NCBI GenBank assembly: GCA_018970725.1
Contig: JAGWVU010000011.1
Location: 1-64,000 of the forward strand
Direction of reading: 5' to 3'
Source of the DNA: Verrucomicrobiota bacterium
Lineage (GTDB): Bacteria > Verrucomicrobiota > Verrucomicrobiia > Verrucomicrobiales > DEV007
Length of the DNA stretch: 64,000 bases
Under the pieces are notes generated by a model, which had not been told where the DNA came from, searched no databases, and saw only the letters and a program-made list of their open reading frames with translations. Positions 33,957 to 43,057 of the stretch are shown here, piece by piece (position 1 is the first letter of the stretch; the number at the start of each line of letters is the position of its first letter). The position numbers and the translations under genes are program-made.

Positions 33957-36161
33957 TCAAGCCACCGCACCGCTCCGACGCAACCAGTCCCGGAGCGGTT
34001 CAAAGTAGGAGTCCTGCCGTCGGGCGCTGTCCGGAATACTCAGGCCCGGGACCTCGTCTCCCGCGTTTTCGATTCCCGCCCCGGTCCATTCCCCACCGCG
34101 GATCAGACACCCGGACTTCATCAGGCCCCGGCAGCGTTCCATCCGGATTTGGCCCGAGGCGCAGCGTTCCGCCTGAAGCAGCCAGATGACCCGGTGGCGA
34201 TTGAAGTCGTCCGGTTCCAGGGCCCCGTCCACTTCGAGAACGAAGAGGCGGTTCGGCGTGCCCACCAGCCAACGGACCGGATGCCCGAGATCCACCCCCG
34301 GCAACCGGATCCCCAAGACGCCCTGCGCCTCCTCGATTCCGGCCCTGGGATAAATGAAAAGCGGTGTCTCCCCGGGATTCAGGGTGCGGATCAAGCCCAT
34401 CGCGAGATCGGCCGGAATGGTCTGCTCCGGGGAGGAAGGAAGCAGATCCACCGCGTAATGCCGGCCATAGGCTTGAAAAACCGCCGGCTCAAAGATCTTG
34501 CGGTCGAGACGGAAATAATCCGCTGCCTCCCGAATGGCCCACAGCCCCTGAAGATCCGCGGGCCGATCCCGGGTTTCCAGCGCCGCCAAATCCCCGAAAT
34601 AGATGGCCACCAGAGGATTTTCCGGGTCCAGGTTGGGGTAGTCGAAAAACATGGCGGGCGCGGCCAGCAGGGAATCGATGAGCCGGCGGCGGGTCTCCTC
34701 GTCCAACAGGGAGGCGATCCGGGTTCCTTCCAGCAGCGGCCCGGCCAGTTCGACCGGGGTTTCCTTGACCCCGAAGAGAAAGGAGGAAAGTGAAGCCAGG
34801 GCATCGCTGACCGCCTCGAGACTTTCGCCTCCCCCTTGGGGGGCTCCCACCTGGAGGGCCAAACCCAGCCGCTCCCCGGCGGCCGCGCTCCACTCGGTAA
34901 CGCGTTCGGCACGGCGGCCATGGAGATGATGCCGGAAGAACCGTTCGAGGCGTTCCGCAATCTCGCGCCGTTGATCGATGGTCAGCGCGGAGGCCTTGAC
35001 GAAGGACTGGGGTTGCGGGCTCCGGCCGAGGGCAAGGCAACGATAGAGGAAGATGCGGTCGTAACTGTTGCGGAGGGGAAGATTCCCGATTTCACAGAGG
35101 GCGACCTGCAGCGTCTCCCGGGAGAGGGGGAAGAAATGCACCATCTCGACCAACTCGAGGCCGTAGATCCAACTCGCGTCCCGGTAACGGAAATGATCGT
35201 CGAAGATCATGGCCGCCTCGTTGGCCACGACCCGGATGGCTTCCCCCGTCAGCTTGAGGGTGTATCGGTCCATGTAGACTTTGGAAACCTTGAACCCGGT
35301 GCGGCGGATGAGTTCGGAGCCGAGAATCCAAGTGCCGGTCACGATCGGGTTGGCCCCGAGCACGAGCCGCCCCAACTGCCAGGTGTAATTCGCGTAAGGA
35401 AGATAGGGGCTGACCGACCTGTAGACGGAGTGCAGCTTGCTTGCCGTTTTGAAGTGTTCGTAGGCGCGGGCCAGGCTGTAATCCTTGAGATTGAACGGCA
35501 ACTGCTCCAATTGGAAAAGCAGCTGCAGGGAAATGTGATTGGTCGCCTTGAGCAGCTTTTCCAAACTCGTCTCCAGGAGGGGTTCCCGGGCCAGCGGCTG
35601 GTAAACGCGGGCGATATCCGCCACAAATCCCGCGATGTCATTCACCAAAAGCCGGGGCTCGAACCGCCCATTCTCACTGAAGCGGTCCGTGCGGAATCCC
35701 TCCAAAACCCGGTCGGCGGCTTCCTGGACCTTGGCGATCATCAACCGGTCCCGGTCATCGATCTCCTGCGGCACCCGCTGCAGGGAGGACCACGCGTCCA
35801 AGTCCGGAAACTCCATCCACTCGTGGTAAGTCATGAGCCGTTGCTCGAACTCCTTGCGCCGCTTCTCGAAGCCATGCACGTCGTCGTCCACGCTTCTGCG
35901 CAAGGCCTCGATCATCTCGCGTTCCCCGTGCACGACCTCCCGCGTCCGTTCCAGTTCCTCCCGTTCCCCCACCAGTTTGAGACGGAAAAGAAAAGCCCCG
36001 CCCAGGGAGATGGCGCCCGCCGCCAACAGAACCGTCACCCCGCCCGCCCCCAAATCCTCCCGGGAAAGGAGGGCCACCCCCCAGACCAAGGCCGCGGAGG
36101 CCCCTGCCAAAAGGACGGGACCGAGCGTGTACTGCCGGATGAACTGCCGCAAGGACCGCAC
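33957..36161 (-). CDS. Large membrane-anchored protein of unknown function
   Basis: 734 residues. Two membrane helices at the N-terminus (GPVLLAGASAALVWGVALL and TVLLAAGAISLGGAFLF) precede a charged coiled coil (GEREELERTREVVHGEREM) and a long cytosolic helical region with ILGSELIRRTGFKVSKVYMD and LKLTGEAIRVVANEAAMIF; the latter slightly resembles the YcjF/DUF697 helical pattern. The last ~150 residues look like an alpha/beta sensor domain. No nucleotide-binding motif. It is convergent with the lipoprotein gene (20-nt gap). Confidence 0.6.
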   Translation of the reverse strand: MRSLRQFIRQYTLGPVLLAGASAALVWGVALLSREDLGAGGVTVLLAAGAISLGGAFLFRLKLVGEREELERTREVVHGEREMIEALRRSVDDDVHGFEKRRKEFEQRLMTYHEWMEFPDLDAWSSLQRVPQEIDDRDRLMIAKVQEAADRVLEGFRTDRFSENGRFEPRLLVNDIAGFVADIARVYQPLAREPLLETSLEKLLKATNHISLQLLFQLEQLPFNLKDYSLARAYEHFKTASKLHSVYRSVSPYLPYANYTWQLGRLVLGANPIVTGTWILGSELIRRTGFKVSKVYMDRYTLKLTGEAIRVVANEAAMIFDDHFRYRDASWIYGLELVEMVHFFPLSRETLQVALCEIGNLPLRNSYDRIFLYRCLALGRSPQPQSFVKASALTIDQRREIAERLERFFRHHLHGRRAERVTEWSAAAGERLGLALQVGAPQGGGESLEAVSDALASLSSFLFGVKETPVELAGPLLEGTRIASLLDEETRRRLIDSLLAAPAMFFDYPNLDPENPLVAIYFGDLAALETRDRPADLQGLWAIREAADYFRLDRKIFEPAVFQAYGRHYAVDLLPSSPEQTIPADLAMGLIRTLNPGETPLFIYPRAGIEEAQGVLGIRLPGVDLGHPVRWLVGTPNRLFVLEVDGALEPDDFNRHRVIWLLQAERCASGQIRMERCRGLMKSGCLIRGGEWTGAGIENAGDEVPGLSIPDSARRQDSYFEPLRDWLRRSGAVA

Positions 36162-36212
36162 CCGGCCACTATACGCGTCCCGGGTGAGCTGTCCGCGCCT
36201 TTTTTCCGGGGC

Positions 36213-37502
36213 TCATGACCCGGCCTTGCGCTCCTTTGAACCGATCCCGTAGAGGTGGGTTTGCGAGCGAAGGAAAAGTTTGCCGCCAGAGACGGCGGGC
36301 GTCGCGTTGAAAGCGGTCTCGTCTCCGTCAAACTTGTTGTGCGATACGACCTTCAGCCCGGCCGGATCCGGCTTGAGGACATAGGTGCCGTTGGCCCGGC
36401 TCACGGCGATGATCTTGCCCCCGGCCACCACGGGACTGGCGTAAAACGGTTTGCCCCGCCCGCCCGCCCCCGTGAGGTCGGGAAGCCGCTCCATCCACAG
36501 GGGTTCGGCCTCGCCGGGCTTCGCGGCAAAGGCAATGCCGTCGTCCGATACCCAGTAAAGCACCCCGTCCACCAAAACCGGCGCCGTCATGTAGGTGGCC
36601 GGTTTTTCGGTGTCGTAGAGAAGCATTCCGGACAAATCCCCTGAACCACCCAATCGCAACGCGACCCGGGCGGTGCGCGGGTAGCCGCCGGAAATGGTGA
36701 GGATATCCCCGGCGATGACCGGCGTATTCGACATGTTGCCCGGCAGGTTGCACGCGGCGAACCAGCGGAGTTTGCCAGTGGCCGGGTTAATTCCCCAGAT
36801 CTCCGCGGCCCCGGCGAAAACGAGATCGGTGCGCCCGCCGGGCAACCCGGCGACCACCGGGGAACCGTAGGTCTGTTCCAGCGGCGCCCCCCCGGCTTTC
36901 CACAAAACGGCGCCCGTGTCCTTGTGCAAAGCCAAGATCGAACGGGCTTCATCTCCAGCCGGAACAATTACCGCCTCCCCGTTGAGGATCGGGCTTGAGG
37001 CGGACCCCCAGGCCATCCTCGAGGACATCGCGCCGGTCTCCGCCTTCCAGAGACGTTTGCCGTCCAGATCAAAGGCATGAACTCCCGCTTTCCCGGCGTA
37101 AAGATAGATCCGCCGCCCGTCGGATACCGGCGTGTTGCTGGCCCATCCGTGCTCCATGATGTAGCCCTTGGGCTCGTCCTCCGGGTGCCAAACCGGAATG
37201 GTTTGCCGCCACACGACCGTTCCAGTATCCGCCGTGACACGGAGGAGATGCCGTTCCACCGCGGGCGGTTCCCCAGTGTAACAAGTCACGAACACCGCAT
37301 CGCCGGCCACAATTGGCGAGGAACTCCCCGGTCCGGGCAGCTCCAATTTCCAAACCAAGTTTTCCGTCCGGCTCCACGTGTCCGGGACCGTCTCCGCACT
37401 CAACCCGGAAGCGTTCGGGCCGCGGAACTGCAACCAATCTCCGGCGGTGAGCGGACCGGGAGCGAGCAGGAACAGAAGAGCGGGGCAGAGGAAAAGTTTC
37501 AT
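36213..37502 (-). CDS. Exported PQQ-like beta-propeller protein
   Basis: 429 residues from the ATG at 37502, chosen because it begins a signal peptide (MKLFLCPALLFLLAPGPLTA). DWLQFRGPNASGLS is the usual opening of these propellers; repeated blade motifs include TGTVVWRQTIPVW, DTGAVLWKAGG, NPATGKLRWFAA and LFLRSQTHLYGIG. Related proteins bind PQQ or serve as scaffolds; no catalytic site is certain. It starts 14 nt after the M60 peptidase gene, so the two are probably expressed together. Confidence 0.85.
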   Translation of the reverse strand: MKLFLCPALLFLLAPGPLTAGDWLQFRGPNASGLSAETVPDTWSRTENLVWKLELPGPGSSSPIVAGDAVFVTCYTGEPPAVERHLLRVTADTGTVVWRQTIPVWHPEDEPKGYIMEHGWASNTPVSDGRRIYLYAGKAGVHAFDLDGKRLWKAETGAMSSRMAWGSASSPILNGEAVIVPAGDEARSILALHKDTGAVLWKAGGAPLEQTYGSPVVAGLPGGRTDLVFAGAAEIWGINPATGKLRWFAACNLPGNMSNTPVIAGDILTISGGYPRTARVALRLGGSGDLSGMLLYDTEKPATYMTAPVLVDGVLYWVSDDGIAFAAKPGEAEPLWMERLPDLTGAGGRGKPFYASPVVAGGKIIAVSRANGTYVLKPDPAGLKVVSHNKFDGDETAFNATPAVSGGKLFLRSQTHLYGIGSKERKAGS

Positions 37503-37516
37503 GGGACGACCGGGGC

Positions 37517-39742
37517 TCACCGCAAAAGTTTCTGGCTGGGCATCCACTCGGGAAGCCCGGCCAATCCGGCCTTCACCGAGGCACTGAGCGGAAGATTCCA
37601 AGCCTCATAATAGGGAGCCAGATTCGCTCCGCAAGCTTTGGATAACCGCAGCACCCACTGGTCGTTTTTCTCCTGCTGGGTTCGCGGCCATCCGGCTTCC
37701 GGCAACCGGTTGTATTCCGCGAAAACCGCCCGGAACGGTTCCCACCCGAATTTTTCCTGAATCAGAAGGTAACAATCCAGGGCCGTGAAGACGTTCCACC
37801 CCGACGCGAAATCCCGTCCCCCGTCGAAATAAGCACGCCGCAGTTGCTGCCGCCGCAACGGATGGACATCGGGATGCGCTCCGTCCCGGCTTTTGCCCGT
37901 CCATTCCTCGAACAAATAGACGCTCCAGAGATTGCAAGTCGTCTCCCCCGTGCCCGGCAACGCCCAGAGATCATGCTGGTGATTGTGACCGAACTCGTGG
38001 AAAAACCCCCAGCTCCCCTCCTCCTTCAGCTTCCGCGCATCCAAAGCCTTCGCCAGATCGACGCCAAGGTGCGCGGCCACTGGATACCCGGAATGCAGGG
38101 ATCCCGCCGAGGTCTGACGATCAAAAACCAACCGCTCGGCCCGATATCCGGAACGGTCGACCGATGCCAGCACCGCCGCCTTTTCGAGCATCTCATCCCA
38201 GGTCCGCATCAGGGCTCCGGGATCATCCAGCCGCCGGATCGCCTCCGAGGGAACCGTCAGAACGATCCGCTCGCCCGCCAACTCGGCCCAAGGAGCGGGA
38301 AGCTCCCGCAGCGTTTGGCGCCATTCCTCCGGATCGGTCCGGCCCGCGACAAACCAAGGAGCCTCGACGCCCCCCCCGACGACGATCGGTTGCCGCCCCC
38401 AACCGGCCCCCTTCGGCACCCGGATGGTGATCAATCCGCCCAACCCATTCGCCGCCAAGGTCACCGGCTCCGCGATGGGAAAAGAACGCTGGGTGCGCGG
38501 ATACCGCCGCCACTCCGCCCGGTTTTCCAGCCCACCACCGTAACTGCCGATCACGACTTCCAATCCCGTCCCGGCCAGCGCCGGGGGCACCTCCACCCGG
38601 ATCACCTCGCCGGGGGCCGCGTAAAGACCGGTGCCGCGCAACTCCCCGGCCGCCCACCCACCGGCTCGACGCCCCGGCAACCATCCCCGCCACGTTCCAT
38701 CCAATTCCACCTGCCGTTTCACCCGCGGCGCCCCTACGGGCACCGGCCCGGGGAAATCATCCGCCGCCGGCAACGCCGGCACCAGCTCCGCGGGGAGGGA
38801 CCGGTTCAAGCCGGAACGAATTTCCACCACCGCCGTCCGCAACGGGTCCGCGCCCGGCACCAGAGGTCGCGCGGCCGAGGGAATGACGCCACCGAGCGCA
38901 CGATCCAACTCCGCGATGACGGGCAGGATTTCCCCCTGATCAGCCGCATCCAGCCAGAGCGCTCCCTTCAGGCTCCGGATCAGGTCCGCGCGCGGTTCCG
39001 CCCCCGGTGCCGAAAGTTTCCGGGCAGCGGCGGCGACCTCGGCGACACCGGGCCGGCGGGTGACCACCTGCCCTTTGAGGCGCACCGTTCCCTCCGGCTG
39101 AAACTCGATCCCTGCCAGCATGGCGATCTCATTGGCCGGCAACTGACGGAAATCGGGGAAGGAATCGGCGAAGGCCCAGGGGGTCGCCACCGTGAATACG
39201 CCGCCGCCCTTGAGGAGAAACCGACGGAGCCGGTCCGGACCCGGAGGATCGATGCGCTGCTGCCCGGCGAAGCAGTAGACATCCACCTGACGATCCAAAT
39301 CCTTGGGAGCGAAGCGTTTCACCTCGAATCCGCTCGACTGCAGCAACGGTTCGAGCGCGGCCAAAGCCGGATCGATGCCGACGGCCGGGGCTTCCGCGCG
39401 TCCGAGCCACCGGATGGCATTGAACGCCATCCGCCGCAGGGCCGGGGAGTCGTTCCACTTGGGTCCGGAGAGAAAGGCGTCGTGGGCGAACGCCACCACA
39501 CGCCCTCCCGAGGACAGCCCCAAGGCTCCGAAGATCTGCCGCTCGTCATCGGACAGGATCGACCGCGCCCGGGTCCGGTCGAGCCGGAGAGTCCCCGGCA
39601 CCAGGCCTTCGAGAGAGAAGCCGGGGACATCCCGGAGCACGAGATCCACCTCCGCGGCCTCCGGAGCGGAATCGACCGCCCGGGCGGGGCTGGGAAAGGC
39701 GAAAACCAGAACAACGGCCGGGACCCGAAAATTCGGAAGCAT
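37517..39742 (-). CDS. Exported M60-like metallopeptidase
   Basis: 741 residues from the ATG at 39742, which opens a signal peptide (MLPNFRVPAVVLVFAFPSPA). The N-terminal half contains a ThuA/glutamine-amidotransferase-like domain (FLLKGGGVFTVATPWAFADS). The C-terminal half has the M60/enhancin zinc motif HEFGHNHQ (HExxH), with the third ligand likely in GTGETTCN, and a conserved WNVFTALDCYLLIQEKFGW. M60 enzymes cleave mucin-like O-glycoproteins; this one would act outside the cell. Followed by the PQQ-propeller gene. Confidence 0.87.
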   Translation of the reverse strand: MLPNFRVPAVVLVFAFPSPARAVDSAPEAAEVDLVLRDVPGFSLEGLVPGTLRLDRTRARSILSDDERQIFGALGLSSGGRVVAFAHDAFLSGPKWNDSPALRRMAFNAIRWLGRAEAPAVGIDPALAALEPLLQSSGFEVKRFAPKDLDRQVDVYCFAGQQRIDPPGPDRLRRFLLKGGGVFTVATPWAFADSFPDFRQLPANEIAMLAGIEFQPEGTVRLKGQVVTRRPGVAEVAAAARKLSAPGAEPRADLIRSLKGALWLDAADQGEILPVIAELDRALGGVIPSAARPLVPGADPLRTAVVEIRSGLNRSLPAELVPALPAADDFPGPVPVGAPRVKRQVELDGTWRGWLPGRRAGGWAAGELRGTGLYAAPGEVIRVEVPPALAGTGLEVVIGSYGGGLENRAEWRRYPRTQRSFPIAEPVTLAANGLGGLITIRVPKGAGWGRQPIVVGGGVEAPWFVAGRTDPEEWRQTLRELPAPWAELAGERIVLTVPSEAIRRLDDPGALMRTWDEMLEKAAVLASVDRSGYRAERLVFDRQTSAGSLHSGYPVAAHLGVDLAKALDARKLKEEGSWGFFHEFGHNHQHDLWALPGTGETTCNLWSVYLFEEWTGKSRDGAHPDVHPLRRQQLRRAYFDGGRDFASGWNVFTALDCYLLIQEKFGWEPFRAVFAEYNRLPEAGWPRTQQEKNDQWVLRLSKACGANLAPYYEAWNLPLSASVKAGLAGLPEWMPSQKLLR

Positions 39743-39813
39743 GCACGCTCCTAGCAACCTTGGGCCGGAATCGCAAACTGTTTGCCGCACCACGCGAATT
39801 CAGTGCAAACGGG

Positions 39814-39842
39814 TTGACACTCTGAAAAGCCTCAGCTACGAT
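39814..39842 (+). promoter_or_regulatory. Sigma70-type promoter of rplM-rpsI
   Basis: Perfect -35 TTGACA (39814-39819), 17-bp spacer, -10 TACGAT (39837-39842). Start expected about 39849, giving a ~40-nt leader before rplM. One of the clearest promoters in the window. Confidence 0.8.
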
Positions 39843-39888
39843 CCCGGCCCTTCTCTTTCGTGGACCTTCGCCCACTGGAACGTAGAAT

Positions 39889-40320
39889 ATGAAAACTTTT
39901 TCAGCCAAAGCCAACGAAGTGGATCGCAAATGGTGGGTGATCGACGCCGAGAACCAGATCCTCGGTGATGTCGCCGTCCAGGCAGCCCGCCTGTTGCGCG
40001 GGAAGAACAAGCCGATCTTCACTCCGCATGTCGATACCGGAGATTTCGTGGTGGTGATCAACGCCGAAAAGGTCCGGCTCACCGGCCGCAAGGAAGAACA
40101 CAAGATTTACACCCGCTACACCGGATTCGTGGGTGGCCAGAAGGTGGAGACCCCGCGCAAGGTCCGCCAGAAGCATCCCGAGCGCCTCGTTGAACGGGCC
40201 GTCAAGGGCATGATCCCCCACAACCGTCTCGGTCGGGACATCTACCGCAAACTTCATGTCTACGCCGGCTCGGCCCATCCTCACGAGGCCCAGCAGCCGC
40301 AGTCCTATCCCCTCACCTGA
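39889..40320 (+). CDS. rplM: 50S ribosomal protein L13
   Basis: 143 residues. [20 protein letters not shown], then [20 protein letters not shown] and [20 protein letters not shown] are the L13 hallmarks. The classic L13-S9 operon follows, with its own promoter and terminator. Confidence 0.97.
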   Translation: MKTFSAKANEVDRKWWVIDAENQILGDVAVQAARLLRGKNKPIFTPHVDTGDFVVVINAEKVRLTGRKEEHKIYTRYTGFVGGQKVETPRKVRQKHPERLVERAVKGMIPHNRLGRDIYRKLHVYAGSAHPHEAQQPQSYPLT

Positions 40321-40349
40321 TCTGTCCGACCTTTTCCCTTTCCCTTTCC

Positions 40350-40739
40350 ATGGCTGACATCTTCCACGCTACCGGACGCCGCAAAACCGCAGTCGCTCGC
40401 GTCCGCCTCGTCCCGGGCTCCGGACAGATCCTCATCAACGACCGCGCCTTTGAGGATTATTTCCCCACCATCGCCCTCCAGAACCACCTGCTTCAGGTGT
40501 TTCAACAGGCCAACCAGCTGAACAAGTTCGATGTCACCGTCAATGCCATCGGCGGAGGTGTCACCAGCCAGGTTGGAGCCATCCGTCTCGGCATCGCCCG
40601 GGCCCTGATCAAATCGGACTCCGCTCTTCGCCCTGTCATCAAGCCGCACGGCATGTTGCGCCGCGACCCGCGCGCCAAGGAACGGAAAAAGGCCGGTCAA
40701 CCTGGGGCTCGCAAGCGCTTCCAGTTCTCCAAGCGCTAA
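40350..40739 (+). CDS. rpsI: 30S ribosomal protein S9
   Basis: 129 residues. TGRRKTAVARVRLVPGSG at the start, VTVNAIGGGVTSQVGAIRLG in the middle and the basic end ARKRFQFSKR that reaches the P site tRNA. 29 nt after rplM. Confidence 0.97.
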   Translation: MADIFHATGRRKTAVARVRLVPGSGQILINDRAFEDYFPTIALQNHLLQVFQQANQLNKFDVTVNAIGGGVTSQVGAIRLGIARALIKSDSALRPVIKPHGMLRRDPRAKERKKAGQPGARKRFQFSKR

Positions 40740-40780
40740 GAGCTCGTTTGGACGGGCCCTCGACATCGAGGGACATGTTC

Positions 40781-40829
40781 GGGTGGGACCGCTCGCTTTT
40801 CGCGTGCCTCCCGCCCTTCTTTTTTTCCC
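40781..40829 (+). terminator. Rho-independent terminator of rplM-rpsI
   Basis: Stem gggtggga (40781-40788) with tcccgccc (40809-40816, one G-U wobble) and then ttctttttttccc. Lies 40 nt after the rpsI stop and just before the end of the convergent SDR gene. Confidence 0.8.
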
Positions 40830-40842
40830 AGATCCGCGTGGT

Positions 40843-41499
40843 TCACCAGCGACGCATCCGGCTGTCGAGCTGGAATACTTGGCCTGAGACGTTCCCCTGC
40901 TCGTGCAGCTCCACGATGAAACGCCCCACGTCGGACGGTTCGTTGAATCTCTTCAACCCGTGAGCGTTCCTCGTGGCGCTCACCACGGCGGTCGACAAGG
41001 CTGAAGTCATCCGGGTTTCCAGAAAGCCTGGCAGAATGCAGTTCACCCGGAGGTTCCCGCCACCCCACTCCTGTGCCAGGGCCTGGGTCAACCCGATGAG
41101 ACCGGCTTTGGCGGAGGCATAGGCCGCTTGCCCTGCCGGAGGTCGCAAGGCCGAGAACGATCCGATCTGCACAATGTGACCCGACCGCCGCTCGATCATT
41201 CCCAAGGCGGCCGCCCGGCTGCACCAAAAGGCTCCCTTCAGGTTGGTATCGATGACCTCATCCCAGTCTGCTTCGTCGAGCCGGAGAAACGGAGCGTCCC
41301 GTGTCACGCCCGCGTTATTCACCAGGAGATCGACGACTCCAACCGCGGCAAACCATGCATCAATGCGCTCCGGAACCCGGACATCCAATTCCTCCCGGGG
41401 CGGCGCGTGCACCTTCCATCCCCGGTCAAGCAGGACGCGGCGGATGGCTTGAGCCAGCCCCCCGGCTCCTCCGGTGATGACCGCCGTCCGCTGACTCAC
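40843..41499 (-). CDS. SDR-family oxidoreductase (FabG-like)
   Basis: 218 residues, slightly short for the family because the cofactor loop is compact. TAVITGGAGGLAQAIRRVL, NNAGVTRDAPFL, Ser in IGSFSALR, YASAK, and RVNCILPGFLETRMT are present. It overlaps the TPR gene upstream by 4 nt (ATGA). Similar to 3-oxoacyl-ACP reductases; real substrate unknown. Confidence 0.9.
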   Translation of the reverse strand: MSQRTAVITGGAGGLAQAIRRVLLDRGWKVHAPPREELDVRVPERIDAWFAAVGVVDLLVNNAGVTRDAPFLRLDEADWDEVIDTNLKGAFWCSRAAALGMIERRSGHIVQIGSFSALRPPAGQAAYASAKAGLIGLTQALAQEWGGGNLRVNCILPGFLETRMTSALSTAVVSATRNAHGLKRFNEPSDVGRFIVELHEQGNVSGQVFQLDSRMRRW

Positions 41500-42068
41500 C
41501 GGGGGAGACCGCCGTCAGATTGCCCGGCGCCCTTCTGGAGGGGAGAGCCCACGATGGCGTAAGGCTCGTAAACAAAAGAGGTCGAGCTGATTTCACCCAC
41601 ATACCGGATCAACTCGGTGACCGGAATATTCGCCAGTGCCAGGTTGATCCGCACCCGTTTGCTTTCCTCCGAAGATCCCTTGTAAATGAAATTCGGGGAC
41701 ACTTTGCCTCCGCTGATTTCCTTGGTTTTCTCGATCAGGTAGGCAAAAACCGAATCCAGATCCGCATCCATGAACTCGACTTGCGGGATGATGATCGTCT
41801 TCAGTTTCGATTCCAAGGTGACCTTGGCGTTGCCTTCCCGAGCCGCAAGACGAGCCTGGGCCAGAGAGGCCTTGAGGCGGGGATCCTGGGGAAACCGGGC
41901 GACCAAAGTCTGGTAAATGGCAATGGCCTTCGCGTAATCCCCCTCGCTCTCGGCGGCCTTGGCCTGTTGGTAGTCCTGTTTCACATCCGCGCGCAGCCCC
42001 CCGGGGAGCAGCACACCCGCAGCCAGGATCAAAATGGCGGTGAAGCGGAGAGGATTGACTCGTTTCAT
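41496..42068 (-). CDS. Exported TPR protein with secretin N0/STN-like domain
   Basis: 190 residues from the ATG at 42068. Signal peptide (RFTAILILAAGVLLPGGLRA). One or two TPR units (DYAKAIAIYQTLVARFPQDP) lead to a domain reading LKTIIIPQVEFMDADLDSVF and LALANIPVTELIRYVGEI, the pattern of STN/secretin N0 folds that dock on secretion machines. No secretin pore is attached. Coupled to the SDR downstream. Confidence 0.7.
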   Translation of the reverse strand: MKRVNPLRFTAILILAAGVLLPGGLRADVKQDYQQAKAAESEGDYAKAIAIYQTLVARFPQDPRLKASLAQARLAAREGNAKVTLESKLKTIIIPQVEFMDADLDSVFAYLIEKTKEISGGKVSPNFIYKGSSEESKRVRINLALANIPVTELIRYVGEISSTSFVYEPYAIVGSPLQKGAGQSDGGLPR

Positions 42069-42131
42069 GGGCTTTTCCCGAGAGGTTATCATCCAGGACC
42101 GGGCTCTGTAAAGCCGCCAACGGCAGCCTTG

Positions 42132-42449
42132 TCAGGAATACTTCAGGTTTTTGCCCGGCTCCATTTCGTAGCGCAAATCCATGCACTCGGTGGTGAAAGG
42201 CCGGATCACCTCCTCCTTGAACTTGATGAAAAACGGATCCTCAAGGCACATCCTCAACCTTTCCACGGACTCGACACTGATCGCCACAAAGAAGGGCCAT
42301 TCGGCGTCACTCGGAATCGATCTCCCGGTCTGGAGATGGAGCACCTCCGGAATTCTCAACAACTGGCTGCGGCTTGAGCGGATCATTTCCTCAAGTTTCT
42401 CCTCCGTGACCGACGGATGCAGTTTGTAGAGGGCGAGGAAGTAGACCAT
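42132..42449 (-). CDS. Small Dabb/ferredoxin-like-fold protein
   Basis: 105 residues from the ATG at 42449. VYFLALYKLHPSVTEEKLEE followed by WPFFVAISVESVERLRMCLE suggests a dimeric alpha-beta barrel (Dabb or EthD-like). No catalytic residue recognisable. Lies 55 nt after nuoA on the same strand. Function unknown. Confidence 0.55.
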   Translation of the reverse strand: MVYFLALYKLHPSVTEEKLEEMIRSSRSQLLRIPEVLHLQTGRSIPSDAEWPFFVAISVESVERLRMCLEDPFFIKFKEEVIRPFTTECMDLRYEMEPGKNLKYS

Positions 42450-42504
42450 GGGAAGGAAATGCGCCCCCGGGGCGGCCGAGTCATCCTGCCGAAGGGAAAA
42501 AACC

Positions 42505-42882
42505 TCACTGCTTCCAGTCGAGCGCCCCTTTGCGCAAGGCGTAGAGGTAACCGATGAAGAGAATCCCGACAAAACCGGCCATGCTCCAGACCATGGTCAT
42601 TCCGGCCTCACTTTGGATCATGGAGCGGAAATTGACGGCCCAAGGGTAGAGAAAGACCACCTCGATGTCGAAGATGACGAACAGCATCGCCACCAAGTAG
42701 AATTTCACGCTGAAGCGGGCCTGACCTTCGCCGACCGGGAGCATGCCGCACTCGTAGGCGCTGTCCTTGATCTGGCTGGTTTTGGCACTCCGCCCGAGCA
42801 CCCAACTCAAAATGAGGATGGCCAGGGCCAAGCCACCGGCAACGAGGATCTGGAGGAGAACCGGAATGTAATCTTGAAGCAT
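42505..42882 (-). CDS. nuoA: NADH-quinone oxidoreductase subunit A
   Basis: 125 residues, three membrane helices. SAYECGMLPVGEGQARFSVK followed by LVAMLFVIFDIEVVFLYPWA is the NuoA/NdhC signature with the conserved Cys loop and acidic residues. Complex I membrane arm near the quinone site. No other nuo gene is adjacent, so the complex I operon is split. Confidence 0.93.
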   Translation of the reverse strand: MLQDYIPVLLQILVAGGLALAILILSWVLGRSAKTSQIKDSAYECGMLPVGEGQARFSVKFYLVAMLFVIFDIEVVFLYPWAVNFRSMIQSEAGMTMVWSMAGFVGILFIGYLYALRKGALDWKQ

Positions 42883-42935
42883 GGCGATGGAACGCCGCGC
42901 CCCGGCTGGCCTCCGGAGAATCCCCGGAAAAAGAA

Positions 42936-42976
42936 GAGCGGCGGTGAATATGCTTTACACCGCCGCTCACTGAAAA
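42936..42976 (-). terminator. Rho-independent terminator of the 43058-43378 gene
   Basis: Perfect 11-bp stem gagcggcggtg (42936-42946) and caccgccgctc (42958-42968) with an 11-nt loop. On the minus strand it is followed by ttctttttcc. It separates the upstream small gene from nuoA. Confidence 0.85.
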
Positions 42977-43057
42977 CAAGAAAAGTTTATTCGGCCGGAT
43001 GGAACCGTCATTCTTCGGGGGGCCCCATCCCGGCTGCGAAAGAAAAGGGAAAAACCG

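Noticed and set aside
37844-39754. 636-codon plus-strand open frame opposite the M60 peptidase
   Set aside because: It mirrors the codon structure of the real gene, is Arg/Pro-rich with no domain, and the minus strand has a signal peptide and an HExxH motif.
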